From assembly GCA_017458195.1 (NCBI GenBank), contig JAFTGI010000135.1, positions 1 through 39,617 of the forward strand: a stretch of DNA of 39,617 bases, given 5' to 3'. Made by a program: the position numbers and the translations under genes. Below, piece after piece: positions 1-10,722 of this stretch; positions within the stretch are counted from its first letter, which is position 1; every line of letters starts with the position of its first letter. The notes below the pieces were generated by a model. It worked only from the letters and a program-made list of their open reading frames with translations, made no database searches and was not told the origin of the DNA. Source of the stretch: Prevotella sp. Lineage in GTDB: Bacteria; Bacteroidota; Bacteroidia; Bacteroidales; Bacteroidaceae.

Positions 1-88
1 CACCCCCGTACCTTCGCACCTCCGCACCCCCGCACCTCCGTACCTCCGCCCCCCCGCACCTCCGCACCTCCGCACCACCGTACCACAG
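1..88. repeat. Octamer tandem repeat (CTCCGYAC)n
   Basis: About ten copies of an 8-bp unit close to CTCCGCAC or CTCCGTAC run from the window edge. The G of each unit recurs exactly every 8 bases (positions 8, 16, 24 and on to 88). The array lies downstream of the susE-like stop codon, and the rest of the stretch up to 151 shows no gene. The true left end is cut off by the window. Confidence 0.85.
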
Positions 89-151
89 AAACTATCCTCG
101 TACACTCGGCCTCGAAGAGGCTGTCCCCCGGGCCCCCGTAGCTCCGAAACT

Positions 152-1312
152 TTAATTAGCCGGTTCGAAACTGGTGTGCAGGTCGGTGGCCAGAAGGTAG
201 ACCTTCAGCGTGTACTTGCCGGCGGCGGTGGCTGGCACGAGCCACTTGTTGTCGCTGCCGCCCTGCGTGCGCGGACCGTCGATGCCGTGGTCGGTGGTGG
301 GGTCGGCATTGTTAGTCGGGGCGAAGAAGAACAGACCGTCGTAGCCTGACTCCAGACCTATCTTGAACGTGCCCTCAGTGCCGTCCTTCGCAGGGATGAA
401 CTCGCCCGTCCAGGCCCAGATCCAGGGCTCGCGCTGGCTGCCCACCATCTCGAACATGCCCTGCGAGTTGTTGGGATTCCAGCCGATGGAGCAGCCGTCG
501 CCGACGATCCACATGCGGTTCTGGGGCAGCTGCACGATGTCGAGCACGCGACAGTCGTTGTAAGGCTGGTTGGTGTCGACGATGACGGTGCGCTGACCGC
601 TGACCGTGCTGGTGAAGGGCGTGACGTCGCCCTCGGTGACGTAAGCCATCGTCTCGCCATCGGCCTGTCCGTAGGCGGGATAGGCTTCCTCGCTCGTGGT
701 GAAGTAGTAGGTGCAGGGCACCATGTTGAACGTCACCTCGTAGATGCCCGTGCCGAGCTGTCGCTGCTCTAAGCGCTGCGTCGACTTGATGCCCTCAGCG
801 GTGGTGATGTTCATATAGAGGTAGGCCGGATACTTCTCGTAGCCGGTGGCCGTGAACTCGACGGTCGACACCTCGGGCTTCACGTAGCGCTGCTCATTGT
901 GCACATTGGAGAGCACCTGCGCCGTCACGCGGATGGCCTCGCCGGGCAGGGCCATGCGGGCCACGATGGAGTTGAGCTCGTCGTGGGTGAGCGACAGCTG
1001 CGTGTTGGTGCCGCAGTCGATGTACTCCGACTTGTTGTCCTTGACCGACGTGGGGTAGAAGCACACCTTATAGGTCACCTCGTCGGTGGCCGAGACGGGA
1101 CTGGTGGCCTTGTCCCAGGTGAGGGTCAGTGCCGTCTGGTCGGCGATGCCCTTGTTCAGGACAATGCTCTCAACCGAGCTCTTGACGTGCATCTCGTCGG
1201 GATAGGTCTTCAGCTCGAAGTATTCCGGGTCCTCGTTGCAGGATGTCATTCCCATTGCCAGGGGGAGGAGCATATATATCAAGCTCCTTGTTCTCTGAAA
1301 TATCTTTCTCAT
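152..1312 (-). CDS. SusE-like outer-membrane lipoprotein, glycan-binding
   Basis: A 386-residue surface lipoprotein, third gene of the susC-susD-susE operon. The N-terminus is a lipoprotein signal with lipobox MTSC, placing the lipidated cysteine at residue 25. The first part (about 30-130) looks like the Ig-like SusE domain. The C-terminal 120 residues (starting MWIVGDG) resemble the SusE/SusF carbohydrate-binding domain, with conserved FTWTG/WAWTG-like and GG(D/S)(D/N)xKW motifs shared with the smaller protein at 9532-10290. In the Sus paradigm such proteins sit on the cell surface and hold glycan beside the SusCD transporter. It lies 84 bp after susD and has no promoter of its own that I can see, so it is probably co-transcribed. 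Family assignment is firm; the ligand is inferred only from the neighbouring GH31 enzyme. Confidence 0.85.
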   Translation of the reverse strand: MRKIFQRTRSLIYMLLPLAMGMTSCNEDPEYFELKTYPDEMHVKSSVESIVLNKGIADQTALTLTWDKATSPVSATDEVTYKVCFYPTSVKDNKSEYIDCGTNTQLSLTHDELNSIVARMALPGEAIRVTAQVLSNVHNEQRYVKPEVSTVEFTATGYEKYPAYLYMNITTAEGIKSTQRLEQRQLGTGIYEVTFNMVPCTYYFTTSEEAYPAYGQADGETMAYVTEGDVTPFTSTVSGQRTVIVDTNQPYNDCRVLDIVQLPQNRMWIVGDGCSIGWNPNNSQGMFEMVGSQREPWIWAWTGEFIPAKDGTEGTFKIGLESGYDGLFFFAPTNNADPTTDHGIDGPRTQGGSDNKWLVPATAAGKYTLKVYLLATDLHTSFEPAN

Positions 1313-1342
1313 ATTCGTTCTTTTTTATTGTAAGTGTATTTA

Positions 1343-1384
1343 CTCCCCTCCCTCACAGGGAGGGGCCGGGGGTGGGTCTGTTGG
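1343..1384. repeat. GC-rich hairpin repeat, copy A (susD-susE gap)
   Basis: A copy of a short repeat with a self-complementary core, CCCCTCCC followed by GGGAGGGG, and then a CCGGGGGTGGG tail. It fills most of the 84-bp gap between susD and the susE-like gene. Related copies lie at 3299-3332 (inverted) and 3446-3480 (same orientation). Confidence 0.8.
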
Positions 1385-1396
1385 GGCTTGTGGGCC

Positions 1397-3397
1397 TTAT
1401 TCTTCCTCAATGGCTCCCTGCTTCGGGTCGGGCCAGAAGGGGGCCTCGCGCAGGTTGGGATTCTTTTCGTACTCGTCGATGTAGATGGGCATCCAGTAGT
1501 ACTGGCGCTTCCAGACGCGGGTGTCGAAGACGGTGCGACGGAAGAACTCAGCCTGGTTGCGGCCCTGGAAGTTCATGCCGTAGCAGTCACCCGTCATCTC
1601 GGGCAGGCTCTCAGCCTCCATCCAGCGGCGGATGTCGTACCAGCGGTTGTTTTCGCAGCATAGCTCCACGCGGCGCTCCATGCGCACCACGCGGCGCACG
1701 TCGGCCTGCGTGTTCTGAATCTGGATGTAGTCGGGATCATCGACGGCCACGGGGTCGAAGGTGTACTGGCGCACACCGGCACGCTCGCGGATGCGGTTGA
1801 GGTATTTCAGGGCATCCAGGCGGTGGGTGGCGTCGTCGTAAGCCTCATTGACAGCCTCAGCATAGTCGAGATAGGTGAAGGCCAGACGATAGGTGAAGCC
1901 CTGGCGGTCGGTGATGGCGCCCGTCAGGTAGTTGTCGAGCACGTTGAGGGCCTTGCGGGCCAGGTAGCCGTTCTGCGGGGCATCGTGAGGCGACGAGGTC
2001 TGCACGTTGTCGCGACCGTTCATGAAGAAGGCATACTTGCGCTGTCCGACGGCCAGCCATGCACCGTGGAACGAGACGGCGTTGTAGAAGCGCGGCTCGC
2101 GGTTGCAGTACATGTTGTAGGTGCCGCGGGCGGTCACCTCGCCGGCCTTGCCCGTGCCGTATTCCCATGAGGTCTCGTCGGCGCGGCTCTCGATGACCGT
2201 CGAAAAACCGTCCTCGACGTAGCCCGAGTTAGGATCGCTGATGGGCAGTCCGTTCTTGGTGAAGAAGGCATCGACGAGACCCTGATAGACGCCCAGTCCG
2301 TTGCCGCCGCCATATTCGCGGACGGAAGTGACGCGCAGGTAGGTGTCGCGATACGAGTTGCCCTTGGTCACGGGGAAGGTGATCTCGTGGTTGCCCTCGC
2401 TCCAGCGCTTGATGTGCACGTTGTAGGTCGACATGAAGGGGTCGATATTGCCGCTGGGGCCAGCCTCGGTGTAGAGGGCATAGCCAGCCTGCTCGGCCTC
2501 GTCGATGACAAGCTTGCAGGCGTCGGCGGCCTTGATCCACTTGCCCGGGTCGTAGTCGGGGTTGAAGATGAGCTCACCCTGGTCGTTGACGTAGTTGGCC
2601 TGAGCCGGGCCATACCACGGGTTGCCGTTCACCAGGGGGCTGGCGGCAAAGAGGAGCATGCGCGAGCGGACGGTGAGCGCCATGATGCGGTTGACGCGGC
2701 CGTACTTCGACGGATCGTCGTAGACGGCGGGCAGGGCCATGGCGGCGTCCAGCATCTGCTTGTCGCAGTAGTCGACGACGTCGTCGAACTTCGACTGGCC
2801 CACCATCAGCTCGGCCAGCGTGAAGTCGGTCGGGGCGATATAGTCGGGCTTGAAGGGGATGCCGCCGTAGTTCTCGGCCATCTGCCACCAGCCGTAGGCC
2901 GTGAGGAACTTGATCTCGTTCTTCATGTTGTCGATCTCCGACTGCGGCAGGTCGTGGTCGGGCATGGCCTTGACCATGTCGCGGAAGATATAGCCGTGGC
3001 GGATGTAGCGCGGCATCATGTGCCAGAGGTTGCCGCCCCAGGTCGAGTTGATAGTCCACTGGCCGTGGATCTTGGGGATGACGCCGCCCCAGTCCCACTG
3101 CTGCCAGCGCACGGAGGCCGTCATGTCGTCGGCGAACACCTCGTAGCCGTCGGCCGTGAGTGCCCACTTGTCGGGGTTGTGGATGATATTGTAGACGTAG
3201 CTCAGCCACGAATACACCTTGTCGCGGTTCTCGAACACCATATCAGTTGTCAGCTCAGTGTCGGGCTCCTTGTCCAGATAGTCGGAGCAGGAGGACAAGC
3301 CCACCCCCACCCCTCCCCAAGGGAGGGGGGCTAAGATAGCACAGAGCCATACCAGTGATGACTTTACCGTTTTCTTTATTTTATATATCGTTTTCAT
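1397..3397 (-). CDS. SusD/RagB-family nutrient-binding outer-membrane lipoprotein
   Basis: A 666-residue SusD homologue. It forms the lid of the SusCD pedal-bin transporter and captures glycans at the cell surface. The start shows a positively charged n-region and then a lipobox LSSC with cysteine 37, followed by SDYLDKEP, typical of the family. The C-terminal RRVVRMERRVELCCENNRWYDIRRW block is the hallmark SusD region. The hydrophobic part of the signal peptide (about residues 23-34, APLPWGGVGVGL) is encoded by a mobile-looking GC repeat at 3299-3332. The gene sits between susC (81 bp upstream) and susE. Length is somewhat above the usual 500-600 residues. The call is secure from these motifs and the partner gene. 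Confidence 0.95.
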   Translation of the reverse strand: MKTIYKIKKTVKSSLVWLCAILAPLPWGGVGVGLSSCSDYLDKEPDTELTTDMVFENRDKVYSWLSYVYNIIHNPDKWALTADGYEVFADDMTASVRWQQWDWGGVIPKIHGQWTINSTWGGNLWHMMPRYIRHGYIFRDMVKAMPDHDLPQSEIDNMKNEIKFLTAYGWWQMAENYGGIPFKPDYIAPTDFTLAELMVGQSKFDDVVDYCDKQMLDAAMALPAVYDDPSKYGRVNRIMALTVRSRMLLFAASPLVNGNPWYGPAQANYVNDQGELIFNPDYDPGKWIKAADACKLVIDEAEQAGYALYTEAGPSGNIDPFMSTYNVHIKRWSEGNHEITFPVTKGNSYRDTYLRVTSVREYGGGNGLGVYQGLVDAFFTKNGLPISDPNSGYVEDGFSTVIESRADETSWEYGTGKAGEVTARGTYNMYCNREPRFYNAVSFHGAWLAVGQRKYAFFMNGRDNVQTSSPHDAPQNGYLARKALNVLDNYLTGAITDRQGFTYRLAFTYLDYAEAVNEAYDDATHRLDALKYLNRIRERAGVRQYTFDPVAVDDPDYIQIQNTQADVRRVVRMERRVELCCENNRWYDIRRWMEAESLPEMTGDCYGMNFQGRNQAEFFRRTVFDTRVWKRQYYWMPIYIDEYEKNPNLREAPFWPDPKQGAIEEE
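3299..3332. repeat. GC-rich hairpin repeat, copy B (inside susD signal peptide)
   Basis: An inverted copy of the repeat at 1343-1384 and 3446-3480. Its reverse complement matches copy C along about 30 bases, with one single-base gap. It is in frame within susD and encodes signal-peptide residues of about 23-34. Confidence 0.85.
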
Positions 3398-3445
3398 AAT
3401 ATAGTATTTCTTTTTATTCTTAATTCAGTTAGCAAGTCTGACCAC

Positions 3446-3478
3446 CTCCCCTCCCTTGGGGAGGGGTCGGGGGTGGGC

Positions 3479-3480
<2 letters not shown>
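3446..3480. repeat. GC-rich hairpin repeat, copy C (susC-susD gap)
   Basis: Begins at the susC stop codon and lies in the gap before susD. The core CCCCTCCC-TTG-GGGAGGGG is a self-hairpin. Together with the inverted copy B it brackets the susD start codon at 3397, so a transcript could fold copies B and C together over a loop of about 113 nt. Confidence 0.85.
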
Positions 3481-6601
<3,121 letters not shown>

Positions 6602-6629
6602 ATAGCTAAAAGTTTTTAGTTTCCGACTG

Positions 6630-6637
6630 CAAAGTTA
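6630..6637 (-). promoter_or_regulatory. Promoter -7 box of the susCDE operon
   Basis: TAACTTTG on the minus strand matches the Bacteroidetes -7 consensus TAnnTTTG. A TTTG at 6664-6661 stands 23 bp upstream as a possible -33 element. A start about 7 bases downstream gives a leader of roughly 20-25 nt. Confidence 0.7.
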
Positions 6638-6690
6638 AGCATATTCGCGCGTAGCGGGCGCAAAAAAAAGGATTGTATAACCGTTTCCGG

Positions 6691-6757
6691 GAAATACAAA
6701 CCTGAACACCACTGATAATCAGATGCTTACATTTTTCCGCCGCCCGGTTTGTATAAA
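6691..6757. promoter_or_regulatory. Possible operator: inverted ATACAAACC / GGTTTGTAT pair
   Basis: Within the susC-GH31 divergent gap, ATACAAACC near 6693-6701 is the exact reverse complement of GGTTTGTAT near 6747-6755. Similar TTGTATAA words flank the pair. The position just upstream of the susC promoter suits a regulator site, but nothing else supports it. Confidence 0.3.
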
Positions 6758-6828
6758 GGAAACCTAAGCGCTGCCGCCGTTTTACAATCATTATACAACG
6801 GGCGGTGCAGCATCTGGCATTACTGAAC

Positions 6829-6894
6829 GAAGCGGCGTTTCTCTGCATTCAAAGCGGTGCTTCTCAGCAACCAAAGCGGTGCTTCTCTGGAGGC
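6829..6894. repeat. 22-bp-period array leading into a 58-bp palindrome
   Basis: Three units start at 6829, 6851 and 6873, each beginning (G/A)AAGCGG and containing or resembling the 11-bp palindrome AAGCGGTGCTT. The palindrome that follows at 6895 starts in the same phase and with a related sequence (AAAACGGCGCTTCTT). The spacing is exactly 22 bp each time. Confidence 0.8.
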
Positions 6895-6952
6895 AAAACG
6901 GCGCTTCTTGAAAGTAATATACCCCTATATTACCTTCAAAAAGCGCCGTTTT
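6895..6952. repeat. 58-bp palindromic element, copy 1
   Basis: Near-perfect inverted repeat with 27-base arms and a CCCC loop, starting AAAACGGCGCTTCTTG and ending GCGCCGTTTT. A second copy lies at 16437-16494 in the opposite orientation and matches at 54 of 58 positions by hand alignment. It lies between the divergent susC and GH31 promoters. Confidence 0.9.
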
Positions 6953-7053
6953 TTAGTTTTTGACCATGAATTTCGACGACTGCCATCCGGCACTTCTCTA
7001 CGCATTTTGCTTATACTTTTATTTAATTGTGCATGCGTACGCGCGAAAAAGCG

Positions 7054-7061
7054 TAACTTTG
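7054..7061 (+). promoter_or_regulatory. Promoter -7 box of the GH31 operon
   Basis: TAACTTTG matches the Bacteroidetes -7 consensus. A TTG at 7027-7029 lies 24 bp upstream. The predicted transcript start near 7068 leaves a leader of about 17 nt before the ATG at 7085 and rules out translation starts further upstream. Confidence 0.7.
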
Positions 7062-7084
7062 CACCGACAAAACCATTAAACCGA

Positions 7085-9511
7085 ATGAAACGACTATTAA
7101 CGACCATCACATTGGCAACCCTGATGATGACCTCAATGGGACAGACCGCCGCGACCCAGGACCCCGTGGCCGACCCAGCAGCCGTGGTCACGTCGGGGCG
7201 CGCCCGCTTCACGGTGCTCACGCCGCAGATGATCCGCATCCAGTTCAGCACGACGCAGAAGTTTGAGGACCGCGCCACGTTCGCCGTCGTCAACCGGCGG
7301 CTGCCCGTGCCGCAGTTCACCACCCGCGAGGAGGGCGGCTATCTCTACATCGACACCGACTCGCTCTCGCTGCGCTATCGCACGGGCGGCACCATCTCAG
7401 CCGCGATGAAGTCGCCGACGGTGCTGCAGGTGACGCTCCGCGTGGGCGGACGCCAGGTGACGTGGTACCCCGGCAAGGAGGACGCCCTCAACCTGCGGGG
7501 CACGAAGCGCACACTCGACACGGCCAGCGGCGACAACCAGAGGCCCGACATGGAGCAGGGCATCATCTCGCGCGCCGGATGGGCCATCATCGACGAGTCG
7601 CCGCAGACGCTGCGCGGCGACGGCTCGACGACCTTCGCCTTCGAGGGCATGCAGGACAGCATCGAATGGTGGAGCGAGCCGGTGGACAAGCGCGCCGTCG
7701 ACTGGTACTTCATGGGCTATGGCCACGACTATAAGCGCGCCATCACGGACTACACGATGATTGCGGGCCGGCAGCCGATGCCGCCGCTCTACGCCCTGGG
7801 CTACTGGTACTCGAAATACCAGCGCTACTCGCAGCAGGACTTCGTCAACCTGTGCAATGAGATCCGCCAGCACCAGATTCCCATCGACGTGATGATCATG
7901 GACATGGACTGGCACCTCGACGGATGGACGGGATGGACATGGAACCGCTCGCTCATCCCCAACCCGGAGGGGCTCATCCGATGGATGCACCAGCAGGGAC
8001 TGAAGGTGTCGCTCAACCTGCACCCGGCCGACGGCATTGCCAGCTACGAGGAGCACTTCAGCGACATCCGCGCCGACCTGGGCCTACAGGGCGACCGCGT
8101 GCCATGGAACCTGGAGAATCCTGACTTCTACCGCTCTTTCTTCCACCATATTATTCGCGAACGCGAGCAACAGGGCGTCGACTTCTGGTGGATCGACTGG
8201 CAGCAGAACCTGACCTCGGGCTACGTCAACGGACTGAGCGAGACGTTCTGGTGCAACCATGTCTTCTTCAACGACATGCGACTGCAGCGGCCTGACCGGC
8301 GGCCCATGATCTTCCACCGCTGGGGCGGACTGGGCTCCCACCGCTACCCCATCGGCTTCTCGGGCGACACCTACGGTACCTACGGTTCGCTGGCCTTCCA
8401 GCCTTACTTCACCGCCACGGCATCGAACGTGTGCTTCGGCTACTGGGGCCATGACCTCGGCGGCCACCTGCAGATCGGCGAGAAGAACCCCGAGCTGATG
8501 CTCCGCTGGCTGCAGTTCGGCGCCTTCAGCCCCATCATGCGCACCCACGGCGCCAGCCAGGCCGGCAACGAGCGCCGCATCTGGATGTATCCCAACTTCG
8601 ACGACATGCTCAAGGCCGTCCGACTGCGCTATCAGCTCATGCCCTACATCTACACGGCCGCCCGACAGGCCTACGACACGGGCATCTCCATCTGCCGGCC
8701 GCTCTACTACGAATGGCCGGAGGAGAAGGAGGCCTACCGCCGCGAGGGCGAGTACATGTTCGGCGACGACATCCTCGTGTCGCCCATCGTCACCGAGGCC
8801 GAGGACGGGCTCCACACCTATCATCAGACGTGGCTGCCCGAGGGCAGCTGGTTCGACGTCTGCCAGCAGCGGGTGGTCAGCGGTGGCCAGACCGTCAGCC
8901 GCAGCTATAGTCTGACCGACATTCCCTACTTCATCCGCTCGGGCGCCGTCGTCCCCTGCAATCCCGACAACCTGAGCAACCTCAAGACGCCGTCCGGTGA
9001 GCTCGTCCTGATGGCCGCGCCCGGCGGCAACGGCAGCACGCAGCTCTATGAGGACGAGGGCGACTCGCAGGGCTATGCCCGCGGCGAATATGCGACGACC
9101 CGCATTGAGCAGACGGCCATGTCGAGCCTCGCCCGCTCGCTGACCGTCTGGCCGCGCGAGGGCAGCTATGCCGATATGCCCGCTGAACGGGCATACACAG
9201 TTGTCTTCCTCGGCCACGACGCGGAACCGGAGCGCATCACCCTCAACGGCCAGCCTCACAGCGACTGGACCTACGACGAGCCGCTGCAGCGCCTGACCGT
9301 CAGCATCCCGCCCACGTCCTGCAACAGTCGCCTCTTCATTGCCATCGACGAAGCCACCGACGGCATCGAAAATGTTCAATGTTCAATGTTCAATGTTCAA
9401 TGTTGCTACGACCTGATGGGGCGCGTCGTCGACGACGCGCCCGGCCGCCAGCCGCGCCTCGTCATCACCGTCGGCCCCGACGGCCATGCCCGCAAAACCA
9501 TCAATCGCTGA
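7085..9511 (+). CDS. Secreted GH31 glycoside hydrolase (alpha-glucosidase/alpha-xylosidase type)
   Basis: An 808-residue retaining alpha-glycosidase of family GH31. A signal peptide (MKRLLTTITLATLMMTSMGQ) starts at the ATG at 7085, which fits the promoter at 7054-7061; the frame stays open further upstream, but across promoter and repeat DNA. Then come an N-terminal beta domain, a TIM barrel with VMIMDMDWH (about residues 268-276), the likely nucleophile D371 in WWIDWQQ, the likely acid/base D428 in FSGDTYG, and C-terminal beta and DUF5110-like parts. WIDWQQ differs from the classic WxDMNE, so the exact specificity is open. The C-terminus carries YDLMGRV, a variant sorting-type tail, preceded by five AATGTTC-type heptamers (9371-9405). 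It is 20 bp from the next gene, so the two form an operon that completes the sus locus. Confidence 0.9.
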   Translation: MKRLLTTITLATLMMTSMGQTAATQDPVADPAAVVTSGRARFTVLTPQMIRIQFSTTQKFEDRATFAVVNRRLPVPQFTTREEGGYLYIDTDSLSLRYRTGGTISAAMKSPTVLQVTLRVGGRQVTWYPGKEDALNLRGTKRTLDTASGDNQRPDMEQGIISRAGWAIIDESPQTLRGDGSTTFAFEGMQDSIEWWSEPVDKRAVDWYFMGYGHDYKRAITDYTMIAGRQPMPPLYALGYWYSKYQRYSQQDFVNLCNEIRQHQIPIDVMIMDMDWHLDGWTGWTWNRSLIPNPEGLIRWMHQQGLKVSLNLHPADGIASYEEHFSDIRADLGLQGDRVPWNLENPDFYRSFFHHIIREREQQGVDFWWIDWQQNLTSGYVNGLSETFWCNHVFFNDMRLQRPDRRPMIFHRWGGLGSHRYPIGFSGDTYGTYGSLAFQPYFTATASNVCFGYWGHDLGGHLQIGEKNPELMLRWLQFGAFSPIMRTHGASQAGNERRIWMYPNFDDMLKAVRLRYQLMPYIYTAARQAYDTGISICRPLYYEWPEEKEAYRREGEYMFGDDILVSPIVTEAEDGLHTYHQTWLPEGSWFDVCQQRVVSGGQTVSRSYSLTDIPYFIRSGAVVPCNPDNLSNLKTPSGELVLMAAPGGNGSTQLYEDEGDSQGYARGEYATTRIEQTAMSSLARSLTVWPREGSYADMPAERAYTVVFLGHDAEPERITLNGQPHSDWTYDEPLQRLTVSIPPTSCNSRLFIAIDEATDGIENVQCSMFNVQCCYDLMGRVVDDAPGRQPRLVITVGPDGHARKTINR
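9371..9405 (+). repeat. Heptanucleotide repeat (AATGTTC)x5 inside the GH31 gene
   Basis: Four perfect copies of AATGTTC plus AATGTTG encode the linker just before the C-terminal YDLMGRV tail. A change of one unit would shift the reading frame. The unit is the reverse complement of the ATTGAAC-type heptamers found before the tails of three other proteins in this window. Confidence 0.9.
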
Positions 9512-9531
9512 AATAAAAAAACAGGACAACC

Positions 9532-10290
9532 ATGACCAAGAACATAATCACCACCCTCTGTCTCGTAAGCTGCAACATCGTTGCAGCCCTGACAGCCCAA
9601 TCAGCCCATGCCCAGTCAGCCCTTTGGGCAACAGGCTCGGCCGTGGCTGGCGAGCCGGTGCAGCTGGAGCGGCGCCCCGACGGGCAGTTCCGGTTCGCCG
9701 GGCCCCTGAACGCCGGTGAACTGAAAATCATGACCACCGCCACCTATCAGCCCGGCACCACCCAGTTCCTGGTGCCGCAGCTCGTCGACTCCTACCTGGT
9801 GAACAACGGACAGGCCTATGTCTCCACGACCGACTCTACGCGCCAGGGGTGGGTCGTCTCATTCCAGGAGGACACCTACCGCCTGCTCGTCAACACGTCG
9901 AGCCGCACCCTGACGGGCGAGCTCTTCCTGCCCTGGAACGAGGTGCTCATCGCGGGCAGCGCCTTCGAGGGCGGTTCTGACAATGTGGAGTGGAAACGCG
10001 ACAACATGCTGCCCTTCCGGCGCGACCACGACAATCCCTACGTCTTCACCTGGACGGGCCGTCTGGGCACCTTCAGCAACGTCGTCGAGCCTGGCCGCTT
10101 CAAGCTCGAGGGCCAGATGACCTGGGGCCCCAAGGAGCTCCATCCCTACACGCAGGACGAGGATCTGCTCGGCAGCACCCGTATGCGCACCGGCGGCGAC
10201 GACACCAAATGGCACGTCAGCCGCGAGGGCACCTACCGCATCACCGTCGACCTCTTCAACGAAACGTTCCAGGCCGAACTGATCCAGTAG
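9532..10290 (+). CDS. SusE/SusF-like glycan-binding protein
   Basis: A 252-residue exported protein following the GH31 gene by 20 bp. A type I signal peptide appears to end after AHA (about residue 27); the LVSC at 11-14 is too close to the N-terminus to be a convincing lipobox. The C-terminal half (from VLIAGSAFEGG) has the SusE/SusF binding-domain pattern: YVFTWTG, GRFKLEG, TGGDDTKWHV, and a final YRITVDLFNETF strand. It matches the C-terminal part of the lipoprotein at 152-1312 in layout. Probable role: glycan binding at or near the surface alongside the GH31 enzyme. Its stop codon directly abuts the stop codon of the convergent ybeY gene, with no base between them. Confidence 0.8.
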   Translation: MTKNIITTLCLVSCNIVAALTAQSAHAQSALWATGSAVAGEPVQLERRPDGQFRFAGPLNAGELKIMTTATYQPGTTQFLVPQLVDSYLVNNGQAYVSTTDSTRQGWVVSFQEDTYRLLVNTSSRTLTGELFLPWNEVLIAGSAFEGGSDNVEWKRDNMLPFRRDHDNPYVFTWTGRLGTFSNVVEPGRFKLEGQMTWGPKELHPYTQDEDLLGSTRMRTGGDDTKWHVSREGTYRITVDLFNETFQAELIQ

Positions 10291-10701
10291 TCAGCGCAGG
10301 GCGAGGGCACGGTCCTCGGCGGCCTCCATCAGTTCGCGCTCGCCGGGGCCCTTGTCGTTCAGGCCGCAGAGATGAAGGATGCCGTGGATGATGACACGAT
10401 GAAGCTCCTCGTCGTAGTCCTTGCCGAACTGCTCGGCATTCGAGCGGACCGTGTCGAGCGAGATGACGAGGTCGCCATTGAGCTCGTCACCTTCGCAATA
10501 GTCGAAGGTGATGATGTCAGTGTAATAGTCGTGCTGGAGGTATTCGCGGTTGACTTCGAGGATTCGCTCATCGTCACAGAAAAGATAGCCCACCTCGCCT
10601 ACGCGCTTGCCGTAGGTCTGGGCCACGCGGCGAATCCACTGGGTTGTCTCGCGCTTGCGGATGGCCGGCATCCGCACGTTCTCAGCTGAATATGTGATCA
10701 T
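10291..10701 (-). CDS. ybeY: Endoribonuclease YbeY, rRNA maturation factor
   Basis: A 136-residue homologue of YbeY, a cytoplasmic zinc-dependent RNase acting in 16S rRNA 3' maturation and ribosome quality control. The zinc motif is HGILHLCGLND: H106, H110 and, in place of the usual third histidine, D116. The DIITFDY segment typical of the family stands at about 62-68. Length is near the bacterial norm. It lies 21 bp downstream of coaD, so it is probably transcribed from the coaD promoter. Confidence 0.93.
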   Translation of the reverse strand: MITYSAENVRMPAIRKRETTQWIRRVAQTYGKRVGEVGYLFCDDERILEVNREYLQHDYYTDIITFDYCEGDELNGDLVISLDTVRSNAEQFGKDYDEELHRVIIHGILHLCGLNDKGPGERELMEAAEDRALALR

Positions 10702-10722
10702 GGCTTTTACATTATTAAATTA

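Noticed and set aside
6606-6848. 80-codon leftward frame in the susC-GH31 gap
   Set aside because: It covers the susC promoter and repeats, and no sequence feature supports a protein.
6829-6952. CRISPR array
   Set aside because: The 22-bp units have no distinct spacers and no cas genes are nearby.
6857-7084. Upstream extension of the GH31 gene by 76 codons from a GTG
   Set aside because: The stretch covers palindromic repeat DNA and the promoter, and the real signal peptide starts at 7085.
9565-9573. Lipobox LVSC in the SusE/SusF-like protein at 9532-10290
   Set aside because: The cysteine is at residue 14, too early for a normal lipoprotein signal; a type I site after AHA fits better.
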